A stretch of 56,144 bases of DNA. Source: DATDAH01 sp036525535. GTDB taxonomy: Bacteria > Actinomycetota > Acidimicrobiia > Acidimicrobiales > DATDAH01. Shown piece after piece: positions 32,939 through 41,583 of the stretch. Each line of letters opens with the position of its first letter. The stretch's first letter is position 1. The position numbers and the translations under genes are program-made. Under the pieces are notes generated by a model. The model had not been told where the DNA came from and searched no databases. It saw nothing but the letters and a program-made list of their open reading frames with translations. The DNA lies in assembly GCA_036525535.1 (NCBI GenBank), contig DATDAH010000377.1:1-56144 (forward strand), in the 5' to 3' direction.

Positions 32939-33703
32939 TCACTCGGGCAGGTCGTAGACCCGGGTGGCGTTGGCCCAGGTGTGCTGGGCGACCACCTCCG
33001 GGACCTGGCCTCGGACCTCGGCCACCCGGGCGCCGACCAGGGCGACCAGGCCCGGGTGGTTGGGTTTGCCCCGGTGAGGCACCGGGGTCAGGAACGGGGC
33101 GTCGGTCTCGACCAGCAGCCGGTCGTCGGGGCAGAGCCGGGCCGCGTCCCTGACGTCGTCGGCCGACGGAAAGGTCACGATGCCGCTGAAGGACAGGTGG
33201 GCGCCGAGGGCGAGGGCCCGCTCGGCCTCCGGAGCGCCGCCCGTGAAGCAGTGGAACACGGTGTGCTCGGGCGCGCCGACCTCGTCGAGCACGGCAAAGG
33301 TGTCGTCCCACGCGTCGCGGGTGTGGATGACCAGCGCCCGGCCGTAGGCCCGGGCCAGGGCGACCTGCGCGGCGAAGACCTCTCGCTGCACCTCGCGGGG
33401 TGAGTGGTCGTAGTGGTAGTCCAGCCCGCACTCCCCCACGGCCCGCACCTCGGCGCGATCGAGGAGCGACTCCAGGCCGTCGAGGCCGTGCCGGGCTTCG
33501 TGGGGGTGGACACCGGCCGTGGCCCAGACCGCGGGGTGGGCCGCGGCACGGTCGGCGGCGGCCGTCGAGTCGGCCACGTCGGTGCCCACGTCGACGACCC
33601 GGGTCACCCCGTGTTCGGCGGCGGTGGCGAGCGCGGCGACCACGCCGGCGTCATCGGTCAGGTCGAGATGACCGAGGTGGCAGTGATCGTCGGTCCAACG
33701 CAC
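32939..33703 (-). CDS. TatD family metal-dependent deoxyribonuclease/hydrolase
   Basis: 254 residues; GTG start at VRWTDDHCHLGHLDL, because DxHxH is the first metal site and the longer upstream frame overlaps metG. VWATAGVHPHEA, VRAVGECGLDYHYD, LVIHTRDAWDDTFAVL, VFHCFTGGAPEAERAL and LLVETDAPFLTPVPHRGKPNHP are the standard TatD motifs with all metal ligands. It lies 4 bases after metG, the conserved metG-tatD pair, and before the Rpf-like gene. Confidence 0.94.
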   Translation of the reverse strand: MRWTDDHCHLGHLDLTDDAGVVAALATAAEHGVTRVVDVGTDVADSTAAADRAAAHPAVWATAGVHPHEARHGLDGLESLLDRAEVRAVGECGLDYHYDHSPREVQREVFAAQVALARAYGRALVIHTRDAWDDTFAVLDEVGAPEHTVFHCFTGGAPEAERALALGAHLSFSGIVTFPSADDVRDAARLCPDDRLLVETDAPFLTPVPHRGKPNHPGLVALVGARVAEVRGQVPEVVAQHTWANATRVYDLPE

Positions 33704-33707
33704 CCGA

Positions 33708-35213
33708 TCAGCCCGACAGGCGGGGGAAGAGGGGCTCACCCTTCTCGACCGTGAGGCCGCCGGGGTAACCGCCCCAGGCCGCGGCCTCGGGCAGGCGCTG
33801 GTCCTCGGGCCGACCCTCGAGGCCCAAGCGGCGCCAGATCTCCGCACAGGTGTCGGGCACTGCGGGCGAGGCCAGGACCGTCACGATGCGCAGGGCCTCG
33901 AGGGCGTCGCCGAGCACGGCGTCGACCTCGGCCCCGGCCTCCGCCTTCCATGGCTCGTTGGTCTCGAGATGGGCGTTGGTCTCCCGGATGAGACGCCAGG
34001 TGGCCTCGAGGGCGAGCGACGGCTGTACCCGGGCCCAGGCCTCGGCGGTTTCCGCGTACGCCTTCGTGGCCACCGCGGCCAACGGGCTGTCCGGGCGCGG
34101 CGCAGGACCGACGGCGTCACACTTCTTGCCCACGACCGTGGCCACCCGGGACTGGAGATTGCCCAGGTTGTTGGCCAGGTCGCTGTTGTAGCGCTCGACC
34201 ATGCCCTCATAGCTGAAGTCGCCGTCCGGGCCGAAGGGGGTGGCGCCCAGGAAGTGGTAGCGGTAGCCGTCGACACCGAAGTCCTCGACCAGGTCCGCCG
34301 GGACGATCTGGTTCAGGCTGGTCTTGGACATCTTCTCGCCCCCGACCAGCAGGAAGCCGTGGACGCTGATGCGCTTCGGCGGCGCCAGGCCGGCCGCCAG
34401 GAGCAGGGCGGGCCAGTAGACGCAGTGGAAGCGGAGGATGTCCTTGCCGATCACGTGGTGGACCTCCGGCCACCAGTCGGCGAACCGGTCGGGGTCGCGG
34501 CCGTAGCCGACCGCCGTGGCGTAGTTGATGAGGGCGTCGTACCAGACGTAGAAGACGTGATCGGGATCCCACGGGACCTGGACGCCCCAGTCGATCGACG
34601 AGCGGCTGATCGAGATGTCCCGCAGGCCCTGGCGGATGAGGCCGAGGGCCTCGTTGCGTTTGCCTTCGGGCTGCACGGCCGCCGGGTTCGCCTCGTACCA
34701 GTCCAGCAGCGGCTGCTCGAAGGCGGAGAGGGCGAAGAACCAGTTCTCCTCGCTCAGGAACTCGACCGGGCGGCCGTGGATCGGGCAGTTCCCGTCGACC
34801 AGGTCGTCCTCGGTGTAATAGGCCTCGCAGGCCACACAGTAGAGGCCCTCGTAGGTGTCCTTGTAGATGTGGCCGTTGTCCTTGGCCGCGGTCAGGAGCT
34901 CCTGGACGGCCCGGTGGTGGCGGGGCTCGGTGGTGCGGATGAAGTCGTCATGGCTGATGTTCAGCAGGGCCCAGGTCTCCTTGTACCGCTCGCTGGTCCG
35001 GTCGGCCTGCTCCTGGGGGGTGAGGCCGTGCTCCTCGGCGGCCCGGGCCACCTTCAAGCCGTGCTCGTCGGTGCCCGTGAGGAAGAAGACGTCCTCCCCG
35101 AGCAGCCGGTGCCACCGGGCCAGGGCGTCGGCGGTGACCGTCGTGTAGGCGTGGCCGATGTGGGGCGCGTCGTTGACGTAGTAGATCGGCGTCGTGACGT
35201 AGTAGCGGCTCAC
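33708..35213 (-). CDS. metG: Methionine-tRNA ligase
   Basis: 501 residues, class I synthetase. The HIGH motif is in NDAPHIGHAYTTV and KMSKT lies at 294-298. A connective domain with CVACEAYYTEDDLVDGNCPIHG keeps part of the zinc knuckle, with three Cys visible. The short form lacks the C-terminal tRNA-binding extension. It charges tRNA-Met. A TAGCCT box lies six bases before the GTG start, suggesting a leaderless message. Confidence 0.97.
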   Translation of the reverse strand: MSRYYVTTPIYYVNDAPHIGHAYTTVTADALARWHRLLGEDVFFLTGTDEHGLKVARAAEEHGLTPQEQADRTSERYKETWALLNISHDDFIRTTEPRHHRAVQELLTAAKDNGHIYKDTYEGLYCVACEAYYTEDDLVDGNCPIHGRPVEFLSEENWFFALSAFEQPLLDWYEANPAAVQPEGKRNEALGLIRQGLRDISISRSSIDWGVQVPWDPDHVFYVWYDALINYATAVGYGRDPDRFADWWPEVHHVIGKDILRFHCVYWPALLLAAGLAPPKRISVHGFLLVGGEKMSKTSLNQIVPADLVEDFGVDGYRYHFLGATPFGPDGDFSYEGMVERYNSDLANNLGNLQSRVATVVGKKCDAVGPAPRPDSPLAAVATKAYAETAEAWARVQPSLALEATWRLIRETNAHLETNEPWKAEAGAEVDAVLGDALEALRIVTVLASPAVPDTCAEIWRRLGLEGRPEDQRLPEAAAWGGYPGGLTVEKGEPLFPRLSG

Positions 35214-35219
35214 AACGCG

Positions 35220-35225
35220 AGGCTA
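35220..35225 (-). promoter_or_regulatory. Putative -10 box (TAGCCT) of leaderless metG
   Basis: TAGCCT is followed by six bases (CGCGTT) and then the GTG of metG on the minus strand. The spacing matches initiation at the first base of the start codon. Confidence 0.5.
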
Positions 35226-35263
35226 CCGACGGTCCGCAACCCCCCTTCCGGGGTTACCGCCGC

Positions 35264-36373
35264 TCACCCCGCCCGACGGTCGGACAGGCCCGGGACCTCA
35301 CCCACGTCGACGGCCGCCAGCGGAAGCTGGTTGTTGGTCCGGAGCTCGTCGACCTGGGCGAAGGTGCGCTCGACGGCCCGGCGCCGGGGGCCGTTGAGCT
35401 CACCGAACGCCTTCTGGGTGGTCTCGATCTGCTTGCCGACCTTGTCGATGGCCTCGGCCAGCTTCTCCCACTGGTCGGTGAAAGCGCCGAGGCAGCGCAG
35501 GATCTGCTCGGAGGTCTGGTCGACCATGAAGTTGTCCATGGCCTGACGGATGACGGCCAGGACCGGGAACAGCGTGGTCGGTGAGCAGAGGACGGCCTTC
35601 TGGTGCAGGGCGAAGTCCACCAGCTCGGGGTCGTGCTCGTGGATGAAGGCGTAGACACTCTCGTTGGGGATGAAGACCAGCAGGTAGTCCACCGTGCAGG
35701 TCGGATCGATGTAATGGCGGCCGGCCAACTCCTTCAGCCGCTGGCGGACGTCGCGCACGAACTGCTTGGCCGCCTGCTGGCGCTCCAGGTCCGAGGAGGC
35801 GTCGAGGTGGCGCAGGTAGCCCGCGATCGGGAACTTGACGTCCATGTGGACGACCCGGTCGTGGGGCAGCAGGAAGGTGAAGTCGGGGATGGTGCTCCCG
35901 CCCTGCACCGACCGCTGCTTGCGGTAGTTGACGCCCTCGATGAACCCGGCCACCCGCAGGATGTCCTCGGCCGTGCGCTCGCCCCAGGTGCCCCGGGCCT
36001 TGGGGCTGGCCAGGGCCTCCCGCAGGCTGCCGGTCAGCTCGGCGACCTGGCGGTTGGTGGCGACGGCCTCCTCGAGGCGGGTGGCCAACTCGCCCTGCTG
36101 GGCGGCCCCGTCACGGCGCAACGTGGCCACCAGCTCCCGCAGCTCCCGGAGCTCGGTGTTGGCCGCCTGGACCTGCTCGCTGATCGCCCCCTGGCGCAGG
36201 TCCATCTGCTCGGTGATGGCCCCCTGGCGCAGGTCCAGCTCCCGGGCGCCGGCCTGGGCCTGGGCGTCGACGTGGCGGGTGACGAGGTCGAGGACCGTGG
36301 CCGGCAGCAGCTTGAGGACGGCGAAGGCGATGACCCCACCCACGACGAGGGCACAGAGGACGGCGATGACCAT
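35264..36373 (-). CDS. rmuC: RmuC-like DNA recombination protein
   Basis: 369 residues. One N-terminal membrane helix (AVLCALVVGGVIAFAVLKLLP) precedes a coiled coil with two near-identical 11-residue units, DLRQGAITEQM and DLRQGAISEQV. The RmuC nuclease-like domain starts around ARGTWGERTAEDILRVAGFIEGVNY and includes PDFTFLLPHDRVVHMDVKFPI with the PD-(D/E)xK-like residues. The family restrains inversion at short repeats in E. coli; its reaction is not settled. It follows rsmI and precedes metG. Confidence 0.92.
   Translation of the reverse strand: MVIAVLCALVVGGVIAFAVLKLLPATVLDLVTRHVDAQAQAGARELDLRQGAITEQMDLRQGAISEQVQAANTELRELRELVATLRRDGAAQQGELATRLEEAVATNRQVAELTGSLREALASPKARGTWGERTAEDILRVAGFIEGVNYRKQRSVQGGSTIPDFTFLLPHDRVVHMDVKFPIAGYLRHLDASSDLERQQAAKQFVRDVRQRLKELAGRHYIDPTCTVDYLLVFIPNESVYAFIHEHDPELVDFALHQKAVLCSPTTLFPVLAVIRQAMDNFMVDQTSEQILRCLGAFTDQWEKLAEAIDKVGKQIETTQKAFGELNGPRRRAVERTFAQVDELRTNNQLPLAAVDVGEVPGLSDRRAG
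36181..36237. repeat. Direct repeat of 33-base period inside rmuC
   Basis: Two 24-base copies (36181-36204 and 36214-36237) differ by one base and stand 33 bases apart, in phase with the codons. They encode the repeated LRQGAI(T/S)EQ units of the RmuC coiled coil. Confidence 0.8.
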
Positions 36374-36422
36374 GCCCCCATGCTGCCCAGGGGGGGTGAC
36401 AAGAACGGGGACCCGGCTGGTC

Positions 36423-37253
36423 TCAGGCCAGGCGATTGGCTACGGCGTAGGCCTGGCGCTTCGGGACACCGAGATCGGCGGCGACGGTGGTGGCGGCGTC
36501 CCGGGCGGAGTCACCGGCGTCGAGACGGGCCTGGACGGCGGCTTCGACATCCGCCTCGTCGGCCGGGCCCGGGGGCAGCGCGCCCTGCACGACCAGGGCG
36601 ATCTCGCCCCGAGGTGACGTCTCGGCCGCCCAGGCCGCAGCCTCGTTCAGGTGACCCCGCCAGATCTCCTCGTGGAGCTTCGTCAGCTCCCGGGCCACGG
36701 CGACCCGACGCCAGGCCCCGAGCACCGCGCACAGGTCGGTCAGGGTGGCGGCCAACCGGTGGGGTGCCTCGTAGAAGACCAACGTGCGCTCGTCGTCGAC
36801 CAGCTCGGCCAGCCGTTGGCGACGGGCGCCCGCCTTGCGGGACAGGAACCCCTCGAAGACGAAACGGGCCGTGGGCAGGCCGCTGGCGACCAGGGCGGCG
36901 ATGGCGGCCGAGGGACCGGGTACGACCTCGATGGTGTGACCGTCCCGGGCCGCAGCCCGGACCAGGCGCTCCCCTGGGTCGCTGATCCCGGGCATGCCCG
37001 CGTCGGTGACCACCGCGACCCGCTCCCCCCGAGCCAGGCGAGTGAGGACGTCGCCCACGCGCTGGGCTTCGTTGTGGTCGTTGACGACCAGCAGCGCCCG
37101 AGCGCTCACGCCCGCGTGCTGCAGGAGTCGTCCGGTCCGTCGGCTGTCCTCACAGGCCACGACGTCGGCCCGGGCCAGCTCCTCGACCGCCCGGGGCGAG
37201 AGGTCGCCGAGGTTGCCGATCGGGGTCCCGATGAGGACCAGGGCGCCGGGCAC
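36423..37253 (-). CDS. rsmI: 16S rRNA (cytidine(1402)-2'-O)-methyltransferase
   Basis: 276 residues. ALVLIGTPIGNLGDLSPRAVEELARADVVACEDSRRT is the clear RsmI opening, VAVVTDAGMPGISDPGERLVRAA the SAM-binding motif, and LVFYEAPHRLAATLTDL the substrate region. A small C-terminal helical domain ends VPKRQAYAVANRLA. It 2'-O-methylates C1402 in the ribosomal P site. It starts with GTG directly beside the DUF192 gene. Confidence 0.96.
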   Translation of the reverse strand: MPGALVLIGTPIGNLGDLSPRAVEELARADVVACEDSRRTGRLLQHAGVSARALLVVNDHNEAQRVGDVLTRLARGERVAVVTDAGMPGISDPGERLVRAAARDGHTIEVVPGPSAAIAALVASGLPTARFVFEGFLSRKAGARRQRLAELVDDERTLVFYEAPHRLAATLTDLCAVLGAWRRVAVARELTKLHEEIWRGHLNEAAAWAAETSPRGEIALVVQGALPPGPADEADVEAAVQARLDAGDSARDAATTVAADLGVPKRQAYAVANRLA

Positions 37254-37257
37254 GGCC

Positions 37258-37587
37258 CTACTCCCGGATCTCGAGCTGATCGCCCGGCTGCAGCTCCCAG
37301 TGGGCGAAGGCGCCCGCCTCCGCCTCGATGGCGCAGGAGGCCTTCAGACAGGGACGACCGAGACGGTGGGGGCGCATGGTCACGATCCGGAGCACCCGTA
37401 GGTCGCGGTCACAGAAGGCGACGTCGATGGCGAAGCGCATGCCGATCGTGTGCACGGCGCGGGCGGGCTGGAGCAGGAGCGCCCCGTCACACCCGTCGCG
37501 TCCCAACAGCCCACGGCTGCGGGACCGGCCATCGCCGGCCACCTCCAGGGTGGCCAGGACCTCGTCGTCACGGAGCAACCAGGGCAT
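37258..37587 (-). CDS. DUF192 domain-containing protein
   Basis: 109 residues, one DUF192 domain: ATLEVAGDGRSRSRGLLGRDG, then TIGMRFAIDVAFCDRDLRVLRI, then the GDQLEI ending. The usual signal peptide of secreted DUF192 proteins is absent, so it should be cytoplasmic. The function is unknown. It sits between ychF and rsmI with gaps of only a few bases, so it is likely cotranscribed with both. Confidence 0.88.
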   Translation of the reverse strand: MPWLLRDDEVLATLEVAGDGRSRSRGLLGRDGCDGALLLQPARAVHTIGMRFAIDVAFCDRDLRVLRIVTMRPHRLGRPCLKASCAIEAEAGAFAHWELQPGDQLEIRE

Positions 37588-37596
37588 GACCGCGGC

Positions 37597-38673
37597 CTAC
37601 ACGTTGAAGCGGAACTCCAGGACGTCGCCGTCCCGGACTTCGTAGTCCTTGCCCTCGATGCGGAGCTTGCCCACGTCACGGGCCTTGGACCACGACCCGA
37701 TGTCCAACAGCTCCTGCCAGTCGATGGCTTCCGCCTTGATGAACCCCCGTTCGAAGTCGGTGTGGATCACGCCCGCCGCCTCGGGGGCCTTGGCGCCGGC
37801 TCGGAAGGTCCAGGCCCGGCTCTCCTTCTCACCCGTGGTCAGGAAGGTGCGCAACCCGAGCAGGTGATACGCGGCGTGCACGAACCGGGGCAGTGCCCCT
37901 TCGCCCAACCCGTAGGCGTCGAGGAGGTCGGCCCGCTCGTCGGGGGCGAGTTGGGCGGCTTCGGCCTCCAGCTGGACGCAGACGCCGATGACCTCGGCCA
38001 CCCCGCCCAGCTCGGCCCGTACGGGGTCGAGCACGGGGTCCGGGTCGGCGATCTGCGCTTCGTCGAGGTTGACGAGGGCCATCACCGGCTTGTTGGTCAG
38101 CAGGAACCACGGCCGCAGCGCCGCCCGGTGGTCGACGCTCAGTTCGCTGCGGTAGAGCGGCGTGCCCTCGCTGAGCAGGACCAGCGCCGCCTCGAGGGCG
38201 GCGACCTCACCGGCCAGGCTCGTGTCGCCCTTCATGGCCTTGCGCCGCTTGTTGATCTGGGACTCGACGGCGTCGAGGTCGGCCAGCGTCAGCTCGATCT
38301 CCAGCACCCGTAGGTGCTCCAGGGGGTCCGAGGGGCCGGGGACGTCGGTGTCGGCGAACGCCCGGAGCACGTACACGACGGCGTCGGCCTCACGGATGCC
38401 CGCCAGGAACTTGTTGCCCAGGCCCTCGCCTTTGCTCGCGCCTTCGACCAGTCCGCCGATGTCGACGAACTGGACCGCGGCCGGGACCACGTTCTTGGAG
38501 TTGCTCATCTCGGCCAGGGCGTCCAGCCGAGGATCGGGGACCTTGGCCACGCCCACGTTGGGCTCCGTCGTGGCGAAGGCGTACGGCGCAGCCAGCGCGG
38601 AGCCCCCGGAAAGCGCGTTGTAGAGGGAGGACTTCCCCGCGTTGGGCAGGCCCACGAACCCGAAGCGCTCCAT
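37597..38673 (-). CDS. ychF: Redox-regulated ATPase YchF
   Basis: 358 residues. The P-loop is GLPNAGKSSLYNAL at residues 8-21. VQFVDIGGLVEGASKGEGLGNKFLAGIREADAVVYVLRAF is the G3/switch region, and NLDEAQ replaces the NKxD motif, as expected for this ATP-preferring Obg-like protein. The C-terminal TGS domain ends GKDYEVRDGDVLEFRFNV. It binds ribosomes and responds to oxidative stress. A TAGCCT box lies 8 bases before the ATG, back to back with the PHP gene promoter. Confidence 0.97.
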   Translation of the reverse strand: MERFGFVGLPNAGKSSLYNALSGGSALAAPYAFATTEPNVGVAKVPDPRLDALAEMSNSKNVVPAAVQFVDIGGLVEGASKGEGLGNKFLAGIREADAVVYVLRAFADTDVPGPSDPLEHLRVLEIELTLADLDAVESQINKRRKAMKGDTSLAGEVAALEAALVLLSEGTPLYRSELSVDHRAALRPWFLLTNKPVMALVNLDEAQIADPDPVLDPVRAELGGVAEVIGVCVQLEAEAAQLAPDERADLLDAYGLGEGALPRFVHAAYHLLGLRTFLTTGEKESRAWTFRAGAKAPEAAGVIHTDFERGFIKAEAIDWQELLDIGSWSKARDVGKLRIEGKDYEVRDGDVLEFRFNV

Positions 38674-38681
38674 CGCCCCGC

Positions 38682-38687
38682 AGGCTA
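38682..38687 (-). promoter_or_regulatory. Putative -10 box (TAGCCT) of ychF
   Basis: TAGCCT on the minus strand stands 8 bases before the ychF ATG, inside a 44-base divergent gap shared with the PHP gene. Confidence 0.4.
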
Positions 38688-38704
38688 CGGCCCCGTGCGG
38701 CCCC

Positions 38705-38710
38705 TACCCT
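38705..38710 (+). promoter_or_regulatory. Putative -10 box (TACCCT) of the PHP gene
   Basis: TACCCT ends 7 bases before the ATG at 38718. The spacing suggests a transcript starting at or one base before the start codon. Confidence 0.45.
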
Positions 38711-38717
38711 CGGGTCG

Positions 38718-39755
38718 ATGAGTGGCACCGAGACGGGACGGGCCTCGGTCGAGGCGGCCTTCGAGCGCATCACCTACCTGCTCGACCGCGAGCTGGCCCC
38801 GGCGTACCGGGTCCGAGCCTTCCTCACGGCGGCCGAGGTGGTCGGCGATCTGTCCGACGCCGAGCTGGACCAGCGGGTGGCGAACGAGACCCTCACCGAC
38901 CTCGAGCACATCGGGGACAAGACGGCGGCGGTCATCGCCGAGGCCTACCGGGGCGAGACCCCGGCGTATCTGGCCGAGCTGGATGCCACCCCACTCGACC
39001 CGGGTGAGGGGGCCGACCTGCGGGCCGCGCTCAAGGGGGACTGCCACGCCCACTCCACGTGGTCGGACGGCGGGGCCCCCGTCGCCGGCATGGCCAAGGC
39101 AGCCATGGGCCTCGGCCACGAGTACCTGGTGATGACCGACCACTCCCCCCGTCTCACCATCGCTCACGGCCTCAACCGCGAACGGCTCCTGGCCCAACTG
39201 GACGAGATCGAGGCCCTCAACGCCGATCTGGGCCCGTTCCGCATCCTCACGGGCATCGAGGTCGACATCTTGGAGGACGGCTCGCTGGACCAGGCCGAGG
39301 ACCTGCTCGAGCGTCTCGATGTCGTGGTGGCCAGCGTCCACTCCAAGCTGCGGCTGTCCGAGCACCAGATGACCCAGCGGATGGTCCTCGCCGTGGCCAG
39401 CCCCCACGTCGACATCCTGGGTCACTGCACCAACCGCAAGGTCGTGGGCAAGGGCCGGCCGCCGTCGGTCTTCGATGCGGACATCGTGTTCGCCGCCTGC
39501 GCTCGCTTCGACACCGCGGTCGAGATCAACTGCCGCCCCGAGCGCCAGGACCCGCCCGACGACCTGCTCGCCCTCGCCCTGGAGTGGGGCTGCAAGGTGG
39601 CCATCGACACCGACGCCCATGCCCCCGGGCAGCTCGAGTGGCAGGCCTACGGCTGCGAGAAGGCGGCCCGCCACGGCATCGAGGCCGACGACGTGGTCAA
39701 CACCCTCCCGGCGGACGACCTCCTGGCCTGGACCGCCTCCCACGCCACCGACTGA
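38718..39755 (+). CDS. PHP domain protein with N-terminal helix-hairpin-helix region
   Basis: 345 residues. Residues 1-95 resemble the helical DNA-binding region of PolX-type proteins (AYRVRAFLTAAEVV, then LEHIGDKTAAVIAEAYRG). A PHP domain follows with metal motifs DCHAHSTWSDG, HEYLVMTDHSPRLTIAHGL, VDIDLE-like EVDILEDGSLD, ASVHSKLRL, DILGHCTNR and IDTDAHAPGQL. It is likely a phosphoesterase or nuclease of the PolX/YcdX type without a polymerase domain. The substrate is unknown. Confidence 0.85.
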   Translation: MSGTETGRASVEAAFERITYLLDRELAPAYRVRAFLTAAEVVGDLSDAELDQRVANETLTDLEHIGDKTAAVIAEAYRGETPAYLAELDATPLDPGEGADLRAALKGDCHAHSTWSDGGAPVAGMAKAAMGLGHEYLVMTDHSPRLTIAHGLNRERLLAQLDEIEALNADLGPFRILTGIEVDILEDGSLDQAEDLLERLDVVVASVHSKLRLSEHQMTQRMVLAVASPHVDILGHCTNRKVVGKGRPPSVFDADIVFAACARFDTAVEINCRPERQDPPDDLLALALEWGCKVAIDTDAHAPGQLEWQAYGCEKAARHGIEADDVVNTLPADDLLAWTASHATD

Positions 39756-39763
39756 CTCCTTCG

Positions 39764-39802
39764 GGAACCTGGACTCACGACCCACCGCGACTTTCAGGTT
39801 CC
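39764..39802. terminator. Possible bidirectional hairpin between convergent genes
   Basis: GGAACCTG (39764-39771) and CAGGTTCC (39795-39802) form a perfect 8-base stem around a 23-base loop, between the stop codons of the PHP gene and znuB. The loop is long and no clear T-run follows, so the call is tentative. Confidence 0.3.
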
Positions 39803-40636
39803 AGAACGGGCGAGGCGGGGCAGGCGAGCGGTGACCTCCCGGGCGGCGAGGACGACGAAGAAGAACGCGACGGCGAGGCCGCTCATGGTGGCGCCGGCCG
39901 CGGTGTCGTGGTGGTACGAGACGAGGAGGCCGGCGACCACGGCCGTCCAGCCGAGGAGCACGGCGACCAGCATCACCAGCCACACCCGCCGCACCAGCAG
40001 CGCGGCGGTGGCCGGCGGGGCCACCAGGAGGCCGAAGGTCATCAGCGTTCCGACGGCTCGGAAGGAGGCCACCACGGCCAAGCCCACCAGCGTCATCATG
40101 GCGACGTGGGTCAAGCCCGGGCGCAGGCCCAACAGGGCGGACTTCGTCTCGTTGAACGAGAGGACGAGCAGCGGCCGGTAGAGCAGGGCGACGGTGAGCA
40201 GGACGATCGCCAGCGCCACCGCCTGGAAACGCAGGTCGGCGACGGTCACCCCGAGCGGGTTGCCGAACAGGAACGAGGTGAGGTCGCCGGCGAAGGCGTC
40301 GGAGCGGGAGATGATCACGACCCCGAGCGCGAGCATCCCCACGAAGAGGAGACCGATGCCGGTGTCGTCGCTCAGCCCCGAGCGTCGGCCCACGAGGCTG
40401 ATGACGGCCACCATTACCAGAGCGGCCCCGAAGGCCCCGATGGTGGGGTCGACGCCCACGAGGAAGGCGACCGCGATCCCCGGGAGCACGCCGTGGGCGA
40501 GGGCGTCCCCGACGAAGCTCATCCCCCGGATCACGACCCAGGTGCCGACGGTCGAGGTCATGGCCACGGCCAGCATCCCGGCCAGGAGGGCCCGCTGCAT
40601 GAAGGCGAACCGGAACGGCTCGGTGAGCCAATCCAT
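39794..40636 (-). CDS. znuB: Zinc/manganese ABC transporter permease (ZnuB-like)
   Basis: 280 residues with about eight membrane helices. LLAGMLAVAMTSTVGTWVVIRGMSFVGDALAHGVLPGIAVAFLVG contains the conserved GDALAHGVLPG coupling loop of ABC-3 metal permeases. The later RPLLVLSFNETKSALLGLRPGLTHVAMMTLVGLAVVASFRAVGTLM is also standard. Its ATG overlaps the znuA stop by one base. It forms the membrane channel for the ZnuA/ZnuC system. Confidence 0.92.
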   Translation of the reverse strand: MDWLTEPFRFAFMQRALLAGMLAVAMTSTVGTWVVIRGMSFVGDALAHGVLPGIAVAFLVGVDPTIGAFGAALVMVAVISLVGRRSGLSDDTGIGLLFVGMLALGVVIISRSDAFAGDLTSFLFGNPLGVTVADLRFQAVALAIVLLTVALLYRPLLVLSFNETKSALLGLRPGLTHVAMMTLVGLAVVASFRAVGTLMTFGLLVAPPATAALLVRRVWLVMLVAVLLGWTAVVAGLLVSYHHDTAAGATMSGLAVAFFFVVLAAREVTARLPRLARSGT

Positions 40637-41583
40637 CAGGCCAGCGCCCCGACGATGCGGTCGGCGTTGGTGCGGATGAGCTGGAGGTAGGTCTCGCCCC
40701 CGGAGCCGGGCTCGCCCAGCGACTCGGAGAAGAGCTCGACGACCGCGATGTCCTCCCCGGTCTCCTCCGCCAACACGTCGGCCAGCTCGCGGGACGAGGA
40801 GGTGTCGGCGAAGATGGCGGGCACCCCGGTCTCGTCGATGATGTCGACCAGCGCACTCAGGTCGGCCGACGACGGCTCGGCCAGTGTCGTGCCGCTGGGG
40901 ATGATGGTGCCGATGACCTCGAACCCATAGCGGTCGGCGAAGTAGCCGAACACCTCGTGGTTGGTCACGAGCCGGCGATCGGCAGCGGGGACGGCGAGGA
41001 GGTCGTCGCCCATCTGGGCGTCCGCCGCCGTGACGACGTCGACATAGGCCTCGGCGTGTACGCCGATCGCCGCGGCGTCGATCCCGTCGACCGCGGCCGC
41101 CGCCGCGGCGATCAACCCCACCGCCCGCACCGTGCGTCGAGGGTCGGTGAACCAGTGCGGGTCCTCGCCGTCTCCGTCGGCGAGCGGCAACGGATCCAAC
41201 TGCTCACCGAGGTCCAGGACGTCGATCCCGTCGTCCGCCGCGGCCTCGAGGGCGTCCGTGAGGCCGACCTCGAAGCCCAGCCCGTTGGCGACGACCAGGT
41301 CGGCCTCGCTCAGGAGGGCCACATCGGCCGCCGACGGCTCGAAGTCGTGCGGGTCGGTGCCGGCGGGCATGACCACCTGGACCGTTGCCGTGTCACCGAG
41401 GACGTTCGTGGCCAGGTCGCCCAGGATGCTGTGGGTGGCCACGACCAACGGGCCGCCGTCGCCTGCGCCGGATGCACCGCAGCCGACCAGGGACGACAGC
41501 AGGGCAACCAGCGCCACCCCGCCGAGAAGGCGGCAAAGGAGTTGCCGGAACGCTCCGACGGGACGAGAATGGTTCCCGTTCAC
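40636..41583 (-). CDS. znuA: Zinc/manganese ABC transporter substrate-binding lipoprotein (ZnuA-like)
   Basis: 315 residues from the GTG at 41583. A lipoprotein signal ends LVALLSSLVGC, lipidated at Cys35. Metal-ligand segments are GTDPHDFEPSAADV, DPHWFTDPRRT, VTNHEVFGYFADRYGF and AIFADTSSSRELADVLAEE, the pattern of cluster A-I metal-binding proteins. The His-rich loop of Gram-negative ZnuA is minimal. A GTG 9 bases further upstream is possible but has no spacing for a ribosome binding site. The start codon abuts that of znuC on the other strand. Confidence 0.9.
   Translation of the reverse strand: MNGNHSRPVGAFRQLLCRLLGGVALVALLSSLVGCGASGAGDGGPLVVATHSILGDLATNVLGDTATVQVVMPAGTDPHDFEPSAADVALLSEADLVVANGLGFEVGLTDALEAAADDGIDVLDLGEQLDPLPLADGDGEDPHWFTDPRRTVRAVGLIAAAAAAVDGIDAAAIGVHAEAYVDVVTAADAQMGDDLLAVPAADRRLVTNHEVFGYFADRYGFEVIGTIIPSGTTLAEPSSADLSALVDIIDETGVPAIFADTSSSRELADVLAEETGEDIAVVELFSESLGEPGSGGETYLQLIRTNADRIVGALA
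41564..41578. promoter_or_regulatory. Candidate Zur (Fur-family) box 1
   Basis: CGAGAATGGTTCCCG fits a 7-1-7 Fur-family inverted repeat, with 5 of 7 positions matching between the arms. It lies inside the first codons of znuA and just before the ATG of znuC. A nearly identical copy (box 2) lies 34 bases away. Confidence 0.55.

Noticed and set aside
36181..36237. Repeat array or CRISPR
   Set aside because: Only two copies, in codon phase within rmuC, with no variable spacers.
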